Source: Microglena sp. YARC
Lineage: Eukaryota; Chlorophyta; Chlorophyceae; Chlamydomonadales; Chlamydomonadaceae
Reading direction: 5' to 3'
Assembly: GCA_022414725.1 (NCBI GenBank)
Contig: CM039466.1
Coordinates: 19,785,970-19,849,969 of the forward strand
DNA: 64,000 bases
A program made the position numbers and the translations under genes. Below are positions 20,361 through 31,600 of this stretch, in pieces. Each line of letters opens with the position of its first letter. The first letter of the stretch is position 1. The notes beneath the pieces are model-generated. The model was given only the letters and a program-made list of their open reading frames with translations, did no database searches and was not told where the DNA came from.

Positions 20361-21180
20361 CGGAGCGGAAGGGAAGAAACCGGCGAACGGTCCAAGCCAT
20401 ATTCACAGCAAATTCTCACAGTAGATATTGGAGACATATTCGCTACCCTGTCGCGCCTCCCCGCGGCAAATAATTTCTGTCCTGCTTGCTTCCCGAAGCC
20501 TTAGCTAATTGGCCGACCTGCTGAATGCCACCCCTGTCGTTGAGGACCAGAAGTATGAATTCAGTTGCTTTGGCGTAGCGATATATTTTTTGACTTCCCA
20601 GGCCAGGAAATATTGCTCAAGATCGGATGTTTCACAAACGAATACGCCAATTGTTGGTTTATTGCTTGAATATAGCTAAGGGGGTGCGAGAAATGGAGAT
20701 GACGTTCGCGTGGAAGGGACGAACCATGTCCTCGTTCGCGCCTAGTCAGACAGGCGAAATACGAACTTTCGGTTGCGCAGATACGGACAGCTTGCTCAGA
20801 CTTCGTTGGACACAAGCTGTTGAGAGTCCTGCCCTGGCTGGACAAGCTGACAAGCTGTGGAGAGAAGGTCGCCAACAGAGGGCTGCCAACGCTGTTTCTG
20901 TTCTGGGCTACACGTGTCTGCTTGAAGGCATTCTCTTCCTTGGGTCAAACCTGTAGCTAGCTTTGTCCGACAGCTGACATGATAGGCATTCCACAGCAGT
21001 AGCAAACTTGGTGCTTCAACTAGCGTCTGGCTTGGGAAGTGGACAAGACGCTGTTGCGCGTGGCTAAAAAAGAAAGTGTGGTTTCGTCCATGGCTCCGCC
21101 AAATCTGGCTGACGAGCGGGTTTAGAGGGACCCCTGCCATTGAAAGCAAAGGTTTGTTCTGCAAAGTCACACTAGTTGTT
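20361..21180. other. Region without recognisable gene
   Basis: Open minus-strand segments exist (20875-20561) but lack homology that I can see. No repeats of note. Confidence 0.3.
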
Positions 21181-21200
21181 GGTCTTTCGAGAATATCTGT

Positions 21201-21232
<32 letters not shown>

Positions 21233-21277
21233 GGCCCCTGCGTAAGGATGACACGCACAAATCGATCCAAATTTTTT
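21181..21277 (+). ncRNA. U6 spliceosomal snRNA-like sequence with a 7-nt deletion
   Basis: The core attggaacgatacagagaag, the catalytic ACAGAGA box, the AGC triad region (gattagcatggcccctgcg) and aaggatgacacgcac are all present. The sequence ends in a T6 Pol III terminator. Relative to the usual U6 tail, about seven bases (gaaatgg region) are missing between aaatcga and tccaaa. The 5' stem-loop (ggtctttcgagaa) is changed. It may be a degraded copy and not a working gene; no clear upstream element or TATA box is visible. Confidence 0.85.
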
Positions 21278-22925
21278 GTTGCCCCAACCGGACCCTTACA
21301 AGGATATTAATAAGAGCCTATCATTTATTCGATTAGGTGATTGCTTTAATACAATCATTGCTGGAGAAACGAAGGCCGCGATTATCAATCCTGCCAAGTC
21401 TTTCGATTGCTTTATCAGCTAATTAGGTTCTATATTTAAGCGGCTATAATTCTATCTATATTAAAGCAGTCATAATACTATCTATTATATAAATCTGGCA
21501 TAAAATTAAGCAGTTTTTTACCAAGTGGGACCCCTCCCTAGGGGCCATTCAAGTACCTTAATGGCCTATTCCCCTGTATCTGGGCATTCAAGTGGGACCC
21601 CTACCTACCCTAGGGGTCCAGGAGGGGCCCACTTGCGACAACCGCCCAGATACAGGGGCATTAAGGTACTAGAAGGTACTCGCAAGTGGGCCCCTTCCCT
21701 CCCCTTAATTTAATGCCCCTTATCCTAGGGTAGGGTAGGTAGGGGTCCCACTTGAATGCCCCTAGGCGGACTAGCTAGTGGGCCCCCCCCTACCCCCCAA
21801 GCATTAGGCAGCTAAGGTAGAAGCTGCCTAATACTCGCGGGTACCTTAATGCCCAGAGGGCCCAAAAGGTACCTGAAGCAAAAGGTCCATTAATGCCTTT
21901 TTCGGCTCATTAGCTTACCCAGGGTTTAATGGTCCTGTACCTGTAGCAAAAGGTCCATTAATGCCTTTTTTCGACTTACTAGCTTACCCAGGGTTTAATG
22001 GTCCCCCAAGCTTGAAGCAAAAGGTACCTGAAGCAAAAGGTACCTTAATGCCCAGAGGGCCCAAAAGGTACTTGAATGGCCCCTGTATCTGGGCATCAAG
22101 GTACTCGCAAGTGGGACCCCCCGGGGGTCCCACTTGATTTTATTTTAGCTGCCTAATACTTGGCAAGTGGGCCCCTTCCCTTAGGGCCCCTGGGGTAGGG
22201 AGGGGTCCCACTTAAAGTCTTACCATAGGCAGCTACCAAGTGGGACCCCTCCCCAAGTATTAGGCAGCTAAATAGCAATCACCTAATCGAATAAATGATA
22301 GGCCATTCAAGTACCTTTAGGGCCTATATCTAGACTATAGTTCTCTTATAGTTATCTTGTGGTTCTCTTATAGTTCTATTCTAGTTCTATTATGCCTCTG
22401 CCTCTGTCTCTGGGTAAGCTAGTACCTCCCAAAGACATAGGCGGTACTACAGGTACCTTTAGGGCCTATACCCCTGGGCATTTAATTAAGGTACTCCAGG
22501 TACCTTTATTTTAGGGCCTATGACTTTGTATCTTTAATGGGCATTCAAGCCTTAGGCAGCTCAAAGAAGGGCTGCCTAATATCAAGTGGGACCCCTCCCC
22601 TCCCTAGGGGGCATTAGATAAAGGGGACCACTTGCGAGTACCTTAATGCCCAGATACAGGGGAATAGGCCATTAAGGTACTTGAAGGCTCGCAAGTACCT
22701 TTATTTAATGCCCCTTATACCCCTTTGGCTTTGGGGGGGGGCCCACTAGCTAGTACGCCTATTCCTAGGGGCATTTAGGTACTAGCTTACCCATAGATAT
22801 AGGCGGACTAGCTAGTGGGCCCCCCCAAGTATTAGGCAGCTTTTATTTTAGCTACCAAGTATGAGGCAGCTAGGAATAAATGATAGGCTCTTATTAATAT
22901 CCTTGTAAGGGTCCGGTTGGGGCAA

Positions 22926-22967
22926 CAAAAAATTTGGAACCATTTCTCGATTTGTGCGTGTCATCTT
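22926..22967 (-). ncRNA. Truncated U6 snRNA 3' end, inverted relative to 21181
   Basis: On the minus strand: gatgacacgcacaaatcgag, then aaatggttccaaattttttg. This copy retains the bases missing from the first U6, but starts only at the 3' domain. Downstream (towards lower coordinates) it continues into the same 50-bp sequence that follows the first U6, so both U6 ends point inward. Confidence 0.85.
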
Positions 22968-23026
22968 AAAAAGGTACCTTAATGCCCAGGTACCTTTTCG
23001 CAGCTAGGAATAAATGATAGGGCCTA

Positions 23027-23123
23027 GTCTTCAGCTCCAGGACGCGACAAGCCAACATCGAGGTGCCGAACCCGGTCGTCGATATGGACTCTAGGACCGG
23101 ACTAGCCTGTTATCCCTAAGGTA
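23027..23123 (-). rRNA. Fragment of large-subunit rRNA, domain V
   Basis: Read on the minus strand it contains ccttagggataacaggct, gagtccatatcgacg, ggcacctcgatgttggct and gtcgcgtcctggagctga. This is the highly conserved peptidyl-transferase region (E. coli 23S around 2440-2540). Only ~95 nt are present and the flanks are the palindromic mosaic. It is either an organellar fragment in the nucleus or a piece from a fragmented mitochondrial rRNA. The divergence argues against the cytosolic rRNA. Confidence 0.85.
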
Positions 23124-23307
23124 CCTTTTGTCCGTTGTGCACTTCAAGTACCTTTAGGGCCTATTACCCTGGGCATAAAGGTACTCGCAAGTGGGCCCCT
23201 CCTGGACCCCTAGGGAGGGGTCCCACTTGATACCCCTTTGGTTTCCTTTGGTTTGGGGGTAGAGGGGGGCCCACTAGCTAGTACGCCTAGGGGTAAGCTA
23301 TTCCGCC

Positions 23308-23455
23308 CATAATAGACATAGACATAGACATAGACATAGACATAGACATAGACATAGACATAGACATAGACATAGACATAGACATAGACATAGACATAGA
23401 CATAGACATAGACATAGACATAGACATAGACATAGACATAGACATAGACATAGGC
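23308..23455. repeat. Hexamer microsatellite (agacat)n
   Basis: About 24 perfect units, followed at 23475 by an array of (aaaagac)n of about seven units. Confidence 0.97.
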
Positions 23456-23529
23456 GGTACTAGCTAGTGGGCCCCCAAAAGACAAAAGACAAAAGACAAA
23501 AGACAAAAGACAAAAGACAAAAGACAAGG

Positions 23530-24200
23530 GGCATTTCTGCCACATCCCACCCTTACATGTCATATGATACACAGCGTATATCTGAGACATGCGTTACATT
23601 TCGGTACATTAACATTGATTCGGTTAATGTTTTTGGCCTAAATTTGAATTATCGACAGCGCTTGATGCCCCAGTCTGGGGTTCGAGGAGATGAAAACATT
23701 AAAATTGCTCTGCACAATATTGCTTACATTCTGGCTGAACCAATAAATTCATGTATCGGACCCATATAGGGTTGAAGATTTTAGGTATTAGGGTTTCAAT
23801 CCACCTAAGTTAAGGGAAGGTATCCATATGGTAGGGACTGGCCATCCAATGCCTGAATAGCCCAATAAATACATTGGTATACCATGTTCTGCTGCCAGGT
23901 AGGTCAAACAGTACGAGTAAGCGATACACAAAACAAAGCCCTGCACATTTTAGAGGGCGTGAAGTTAAGGACACCATAGCGTAAGTCGGTGATGCAGACA
24001 TGTCTACGCATTTCTGCCTGAATCCTCGGTGGTGCTGTTTTGTGTACGGGGTTCTACTTCCTGGGGTGAAAATCCTTTCAATTAAAAAGGCAGACAAACT
24101 AGATATTACATTCTCATCCGCAGGCAAATTAGATGTACAGTACTTTTAATGCACGGCATGCTATGTTTTCTTCGAAGAACGTTCCTAGGTATATACTAAT
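23530..24200. other. Region without recognisable gene
   Basis: Nothing repetitive or clearly coding was seen. The stretch 23930-23980 (agggcgtgaagttaaggaca) resembles the reverse of 25445-25490. Confidence 0.3.
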
Positions 24201-24399
24201 ACCTAATGAGTAATCCCAGTTTTGATTTTACTGCCGAAGATGACGAGCAGACGACTTGCGGGCTGGAGCCATGTAACCAAGTTCAAGTCCACATGTCTAG
24301 TACTTGACCTCAGGTCCTCCGTCGTTTCCCCTTGGACTGTAACATACAAACATGCAGGCCACTGTTGGCCCATGATAAGCCCACGCCATATAACCCGCA

Positions 24400-25060
24400 T
24401 AGGACTTCCAACAATCTAGCTAGCAAAAGCGAGCAATACAGCTACTAGGAAATGGAAAATGATAATTCATAGAAGACTCATAGAACCCTTTAATTATTGA
24501 AGGTTATGTCAGGGGTTACGTCATAAGATTGGTGTCTAAGAATCACACCCGAAATTCTTCTCCGGCTCCGGAAATCAACAGCTAGAACCAACAACTATCT
24601 AATTGCAATCTGTACTCCGAGTTGGTACTTGGGACCAACACTCTCCAGGTAAGGCTTACTTCCTGACATTGAAAAGCCTGTTGAGTGCATATTTGGGACC
24701 ACTCTCAATTTTGGTGTAGTAGTATGAATCCCTATCATGTTTCCTGATTTCCTCCACCTGCAGACCGGCTCCCGTAATCAGCAGCTAGAACCAACAACTT
24801 TCTAATTGCATTTTGTACTCAGAAGTGTGGTGTAGTAGTATGAATCCTTATCATGTTTACTCCACCTGCAGACGGTGAGGAGCCAGAAGGCGGACAGACC
24901 ATTGTTTGTATGTTGTACGTATGTTACAGTCCAGGGGTAGGCCAAATAGGCTAAATTGCCCAACCGTAATATAAAGGGCTTAAAAAGAAAAAGCACAGAT
25001 AAACTGAACCCCAAACAATCGTTTAACCGACGGGGGCCCTGAGTTCGTGCTACAGTGATA
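24400..25060. repeat. Diverged direct duplications and F1 copy 3
   Basis: aatcagcagctagaaccaac occurs at 24576 and 24777, and tggtgtagtagtatgaatcc at 24713 and 24831. An inverted F1 copy lies at 24908-25060. No gene. Confidence 0.6.
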
Positions 25061-25540
25061 ATTTAATTTACAATATAATATAATTTACAATTTAATTTAC
25101 AATATAAAATTTTAGACCATGCAATAATTTCAATTCAATGCAATCGACAAGATACCGACAATCGTTATCAAAACAAATCAAACACTATCAACATCCAATC
25201 AAAAATCTACGTTTCCAACGTAGCAGGACCCCCAAAATCTGTACGTGAGACTTAAAAGTGACGTTTTGGACAACCCCCCCTACATCAATGCTTTTGTCTT
25301 GGGTGAAGTAAACCTGCCTGGCAATGTCTATGGCCAAGTAAAGTTGAATACATAAGCTGGTTGATGAAGTCCATGCCCAAGTGTAGTAGAGGTCAGAGTA
25401 TGTAAAGACGAGTATAGAAGCGTATTGCCTTACGGTGACTATAGCTAGCTCCGGCTTACGCTATGGTGTCCTTAACTCCACGTCCTGTGAGTAACGGTAT
25501 TACACGGATGTAACAATTTCAATTTCAATTTCTATTGCCT
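25061..25540. other. Downstream region of IMPL1
   Basis: AT-rich 25061-25140, then nothing recognisable. (aatttc)n at 25517-25535 resembles the retrotransposon word at 8776. Confidence 0.35.
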
Positions 25541-25697
25541 TCATTTCTTTGGCACCTGGATGGGGTATCCATCAGGTGTGTAGTAGCTCTCAAGATCAAT
25601 CCCGGAAGCTATCAACGCTTTTGTCTTGGGTGAAGTATATCCGAGGAGAGTGTCATGCAAGGCTCCGTTGGTGGCCATGATGGACTTGGCAAATACA
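25541..25697 (-). CDS. IMPL1-like exon 8, C-terminus
   Basis: Acceptor cgttgcag; T + 51 codons + TGA at 25541. VFAKSIMATNGALHDTLLGY, TSPKTKALIASGIDLESYY, TPDGYPIQVPKK. VF.KS...TNG is the family's C-terminal strand. Clean sequence. Confidence 0.9.
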
Positions 25698-28600
25698 CTG
25701 CAACGGTTGAGCGGTTTGGTGACAAAGGGGTTCGTTAGGGGGGACAAATACACTGTGATGGTGTGATGGTACTTTGAGTAGGTATGCAAGAGTGTGGTGT
25801 AACTGATTTTGTCTTGGTTGAGGTATATCCGAGGAGAGTGTCATGCAAGGCTTCTATGGTGGCCATGATGGGCTTGCCAAATAAACTGCAGTGGTTTGTG
25901 GCGACGTGGTTTGCAAGGGAAATTAAAACCCATGTGATTGGACACTGCACAGGTACTCAAGAGTGTGGGGTGGTAGTGGTCTTGACACTATGGCCATGAT
26001 GGACTTGGAAAATACCCTGCAGTGGTTGGTGACAACGTGGTTTGAAAGGGAAATGAAAACCCTTGTGATTAGACGATGCACAAGCTCTCAAGAGGCTCTC
26101 AAGAGTGTGGGGTGGTCGTGGTCTTGACTCTATGGTCATGATGGACTTAGAAAATAAACTGCAGTGGTAGGTGACAACGTGGTTTGTAAGGGAAATGAAA
26201 TCCTTGTGATTAGACGATGCACAAGCACCTAAGAGTGTGGGGTGGTCGTGGTCTTGACACTATGGTCATGATGGACTTGGAAAATATACTGCAAGGGTTG
26301 GGGATACCATGGTGGACTTGGCAAATACACTGCAGCGGTTTAGCGGTTTGATGACATGGTGGTTCGTTAGGGGAATGAATGCGCTTGTGATTGCACGATG
26401 CAACGGTACTCAAGAGTATGGGGGGGTCGTGATCATGGTTGTGGTACACCTTGGCCAAGATGGGCTTGGAAAGTGAACTGCAAGGGTTGGGGATACACAT
26501 CGCTGGGGATACACATCGTGGACTTGGCAAATGCACTGCAGCGGTTCAACTGTTTGATGCCAAGATGGATGGTTAGGGAAATTAATAATTGTGTGATTGC
26601 AGGATGTACAGGGACACAAGAGCGTGGGGGGGTCGTGGCACACTGTGGCCATGATGCACTTGGAAAATATACTGCAGCGGTTGGTGACAACGTGGTTTGT
26701 TAGGGAAATGAAAAACTTTGTGATTGCACGATGTACAGGTACCCGAGAGGTGTTAGTACTGGTAGGTGAAGGTGGTGACCTTGCGCCCTGCCTCCTCCAG
26801 TACGATGACCCTGGCACACACCTAAGCCCACACATTTATATACACACCCACGCACTCATGCACACTCGCACACATATTCACACACACGTGCACACACATA
26901 CACACACACACAAACACACTCATGCACACCCAAACCTGTGAGGCTTTCCATTCACCCACACCCACACCCACAATCACACCCACACTCATACAACCACACA
27001 CTCTTACACACCCACACACTCATATACACACCCACACTCATGCACCCACACACTCATACACCCACACCCACACTCATACACCCACACACTCTTACACACC
27101 CACACTCATACACCCACACCCACACTCATACACTTACACACTCTTACACACCCACACTCATATACACACCCACACTCATACACACCCACACACTTATATA
27201 CACACCCACATACTCATATACACACCCACACACCTGTGAGGTTTTCCATCCATGGTGGTGACCTTGCCCCCTGCCTCCTCCAGTACGACGATCCCGGCAC
27301 ACACCTACGCCCACAAACTTATATACACTCATATACACACCCACACACTCATACCCACACACTCATACACACACAACCACACCCACTCATACACCCACAC
27401 CCACACAACCCACGGACACACCCACACAACACACACACACACTCATATACACACCCATACACTCATACAACCCCCAACACTTATACATTTATATATACCG
27501 ACACCCACACACTCTTACACACACCCACACACTCATATACACACCCACACCCACACCTGTGAGGCTTTCCATCCATGGTGGTGACCTTGCCCCCTGCCTC
27601 CTCCAGCACGATGATCGCAGCACACATTTGCACCCACACACTCATACACACATAACCATATACACATGACCACACCCACTCATACACACCCACACACTCA
27701 TACACACACAACCATATACACACGACCACACCCACTCATACACACACCCACACACTCATACAAACACAACCATATACACATGACCACACCCACTCATACA
27801 CACCCACACACTCATACACACACAACCATATACACACGACCACACCCACTCATACACACACTCACACACTCATACAAACACAACCATATACACACGACCA
27901 CACCCACTCATACACACACCCACACACTCATACAAACACAACCATATACACACGACCACACCCACACACACACAACTATATACACACGACCACACACACT
28001 CATACACACCCACACACTCATACACACACAACCATATACACACGACCACACCCACTCATACACACCCACACACTCACACATGACCACACCCACTCATACA
28101 CACCCACGCACACACATGCGAACCCACGGACAAAACCACACCTTTACAGACTAACACAAAGCGCACGCACACACACAAAGACACTCACACACCATCATAT
28201 GCACCCATCCACACACCTGTGTGGTTTTCCATCCATGGTGGTGACCTTGCCCCCTGCCTCCTCCAGCACAACGATGCCGGCGCACACATCCCAAGGTTTC
28301 AGGCGGTACTCCCAGTACGCTTCAACAATACCTGCAGTACAATATTGAGTTGTGTTGTGCAAGCAATATAAAATATACTGGTAAATACTGTTGTACAAGC
28401 AGCTTTAGATATTGCTTAATAATACTGTCAACACGATTGCCGGCCCACACATCCCAAGGCTTCAGGCGGTACATCCAGTACACTTCAACAATACCTGCAG
28501 TAAAAGATTGCTCAATAATACTGTTGTAGTGTTGTGCAAGCGACATAAGATAAAGCTTAATAACACTATATACTAGACTACTGATGCACACATCCCAAGG

Positions 28601-31600
28601 CTTCAGGCGGTACTCCAAGTACGCATCAACAATACCTGCAGTACAATATTTAGTTGTGTTGTGCAAGCAATATAAAATATACTGGTAAATACTGTTGTAC
28701 AAGCAGCTTTAGACATTGCTTAATAATACTGTCAACACGATTGCCGGCGCACACATCCCAAGGCTTCAGGCGGTACATCCAGTACGCTGCAACAATAACT
28801 GCAGACAAGAATTATTTTCCTGGGCTATGGCTTAAAAATACATATATTCCATTGTTTTTGGCGTTTTGCCCCAGTGCAAGCAAACAAGCTGCCCCCCTGA
28901 ACCCCAAGCCTTGTAATAAGACGCACCATTTATTTATTTTATTTCTTACACTGCTATGTAATTCAGCCATACTTATGTGCTATCAGGAATCTCGTTTCGA
29001 CGAATGGCTCACTGGCACAGTTCAGGGATTTGTATTCCGCTATATATAGCGATCGGTAGTTTTGACCCCGTTTTAGCGAAATTATCGCTATAAAAAAAGT
29101 GAAAAAAAAGTTTTTTTATTTTTTGCCCCAAATGGCCCCAAAAAGCTACAGTAAGCTATAAAAAGCACTGAAACGCTATCCCTGGAGGAGGCCTAAAACC
29201 ATAAAGCTAGAAGAAACCCACTTTCATGTTTGAAAAAAAAATCACTGGTCCGGTTCGTTGAGACAAGAAGCCACAGCCCAGGAATATAATCTTTTGCTTT
29301 TTGTGGTTGGCCCCAAGCGAAGGCAAAACTGGGACGTGTCCTCTGAAATTCTCTTAACGATGGCGGCAAACTTATCAAGGTGTATCAAGGTGTAAAACAA
29401 TGCAAATTTAAACATCTAAGAATTGTCACTATGACCTCTAAGGACGTGCCCAGTGGGATTAAGGGAACCGGATCGTAAGTATGCGCTGCTCGAGCCAACA
29501 TCGCATCTAGCTACCAGTTACCATGCCGGTCGACGACCCTCCGGACGGGCCCAAGCGCACTCAAGGGGGTTCGAACCTCACACCTGCCTCGATTTGTCAC
29601 CTCGGTTGCTCTGCCACTGAGCCATTCGGTTCGGATCGCTGTATCAAGGTGTATCAAGGTGTCGAGTGGGATCCGGAGGAGCTTGGGCATAACTTGTCCC
29701 CGGAGAAGCGCCGCTACCAGCAAAAGGAATCAAGCACGGCGTTAAACTGCTTTGTCCTAAAGCAAAGTGTCCTAAAGCAAAGTGTCCTAAAGCAAAGTGT
29801 CCTAAAGCAAAGTGTCCTAAAGCAAAGTGTCCTAAAGCAAAGTGTCCTAAAGCAAAGTGTCCTAAAGTCCTAAAGCAAAGTGTCCTAAAGAAGTGTCAAA
29901 GCAAAGTGTCCTAAAGCAAAAGTGTCCTAAAGCAAAAGTGTCCTAAAGCCAAAAAAGTGTCCTAAAGCAAAAGTGTCCTAAAGCAAAGCAAAGTGTCCTA
30001 AAGCAAAGTGTCCTAAAGCAAAGTGTCCTAAAGCAAAGTAAAGCAAGTGTCCTAAAGCAAAGCAAAGTGTCCTAAAGCAAAAGTGTCCTAAAGCAAAGTG
30101 TCTGCAAAGTGTCCTAAAGCAAAGTGTCCTAAAGCAAAGTGTCCTAACAGCAAATAGTGTCCTCAAAGTGTCCTAAAGCAAATCCTAAAGCAAAGTGTCT
30201 AAGCAAAGTCCTAAAGCAAAGTGTCCTAAAGCAAAGTGTCCTAAAGCAAAAGCAAAGTGGCCTAAAGCAAAGTGTCCTAAAGCAAAGTGTCCTAAAGCAA
30301 AGTGTCCTTAAAGCAAAGTGTCCTAAAGCAAAGTGTCCTAAAGCAAAGTGTCCTAAAGCAAAGTGTCCTAAAGCAAAGTGTCCTAAAGCAAAGTGTCCTA
30401 AAGCAAAGGTGTCCTAAAGCAAAGTGTCCTAAAGCAAAGTGTCCTAAAGCAAAGTGTCCTATAGCAAAGTGTCCTAAAGCAGTTCCCTAAAACAAAGTGT
30501 TCCTAAAGCAAAGTGTCCTAAGCAAAGTGTCCTAAAGCAAAGCAAAGTGTCCTAAAGCAAAGTGTCCCTAAAGCAAAGTGTCCTAAAGCAAAGGTGTCCT
30601 AAAGCAAGGTGTCCTAAAGCAAAGTGTCTAAAGCAAAGTGTCCTAAAGCAAAGTGTCTAAAGCAAAGTGTCCTAAAGCAAAGTGTCCTAAACAAAGCAAA
30701 GTGTCCTAAAGCAAAGTGTCCTAAAGCAAAGTGTCCTAAAGCAAAGTGTCCTAAAGCAAAGTGTCCTAAAGCAAAGTGTCCTAAAGCAAAGTGTCCTAAA
30801 GCAAAGTGTCCTAAAGCAAAGTGTCCTAAAGCAAAGTGTCCTAAAGCAAAAGTGTCCTAAAGCAAAGTGTCCTAAAGCAAAGTGTCCTAAAGCAAAGTGT
30901 CCTAAAGCAAAGTGTCCTAAAGCAAAGTGTCCTAAAGCAAAGTGTCCTAAGCAAAGTGTCCTAAAAGCAAAGTGTCCTAAAGCAAAAAGTGTCCCTAAAG
31001 CAAAGCAAAAGTGTCCAAGTAAAGCAAAGTGTCCAAAGTTGTCAACTAAAGCAAAAGATGTCCTAAAGCAAAGTGTCCTAAAGCAAAGTGTCCTAAAGCA
31101 AAGTGTCTAAAGCAAAGTGTCCTAAAGCAAAGTGTCCTAAAGCAAAGTGTCCTAATGCAAAGTGTCCTAAAGCAAAGTGTCAAGCAACGATGTCCTAAAG
31201 CAAAGTGTGTCCCTAAAGCAAAGTTCCTAAAGCAATGTCCTATAAGCAAAGTGTCCTAAGAGCAAAGTGTGTCTAAAGCAAAGGTCCGGATCGAGAGCAG
31301 ATGAGTATCTAAAGCAAAGTGTCCTAAAGCAAAGGCCGATCCAAATAGCCAAAGTGGTCATAGATCGCGAGCTCCAAACGTGCCTAGAGAACGCCAAAGT
31401 CCTAAAGGCAAAGTCTCCTTAAAGCCAAGAAGGTTGTCCTAAAGGCAAAGTGTCCTAAAGCAAAGTGTCCTAAAGCAAAGTGTCCTAAAGCAAAGTGTCC
31501 TAAAGCAAAGTTTCCGTAACCAGCAAAGTGTCCCTAAAGTGTCCTAAAAGCAAAGTAGTCCTAAAGCAAAGTGCCTAAGCAAATGTCTAAAGCAAGAGTG

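Larger units (their letters stand above)
21278..23470. repeat. Mosaic of short palindromic repeats, probable organellar-type insertion
   Basis: More than 2 kb assembled from a few words in both orientations: aagtgggacccctcccta, ggggcattaaggtacc, taggcagct, ctagctagtgggccccc and cccagatacagggg. Two long inverted pairs are seen: 21279-21331 with 22875-22925, and 21317-21345 with 22275-22302. Together with the LSU-rRNA fragment at its right end, this looks like repeat-rich organellar (mitochondrial) intergenic DNA moved to the nucleus. That origin is inference. Confidence 0.7.

Noticed and set aside
23100..23123. Homing endonuclease site (tagggataacag core)
   Set aside because: The same bases are the conserved LSU-rRNA stretch and the rest of the fragment aligns with it, so an rRNA explanation is enough.
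26820..28154. His/Thr-rich frames in the cacaccca region
   Set aside because: Low-complexity repeat inside an intron; the only real coding similarity is IMPL1 exon 7 material on the other strand.
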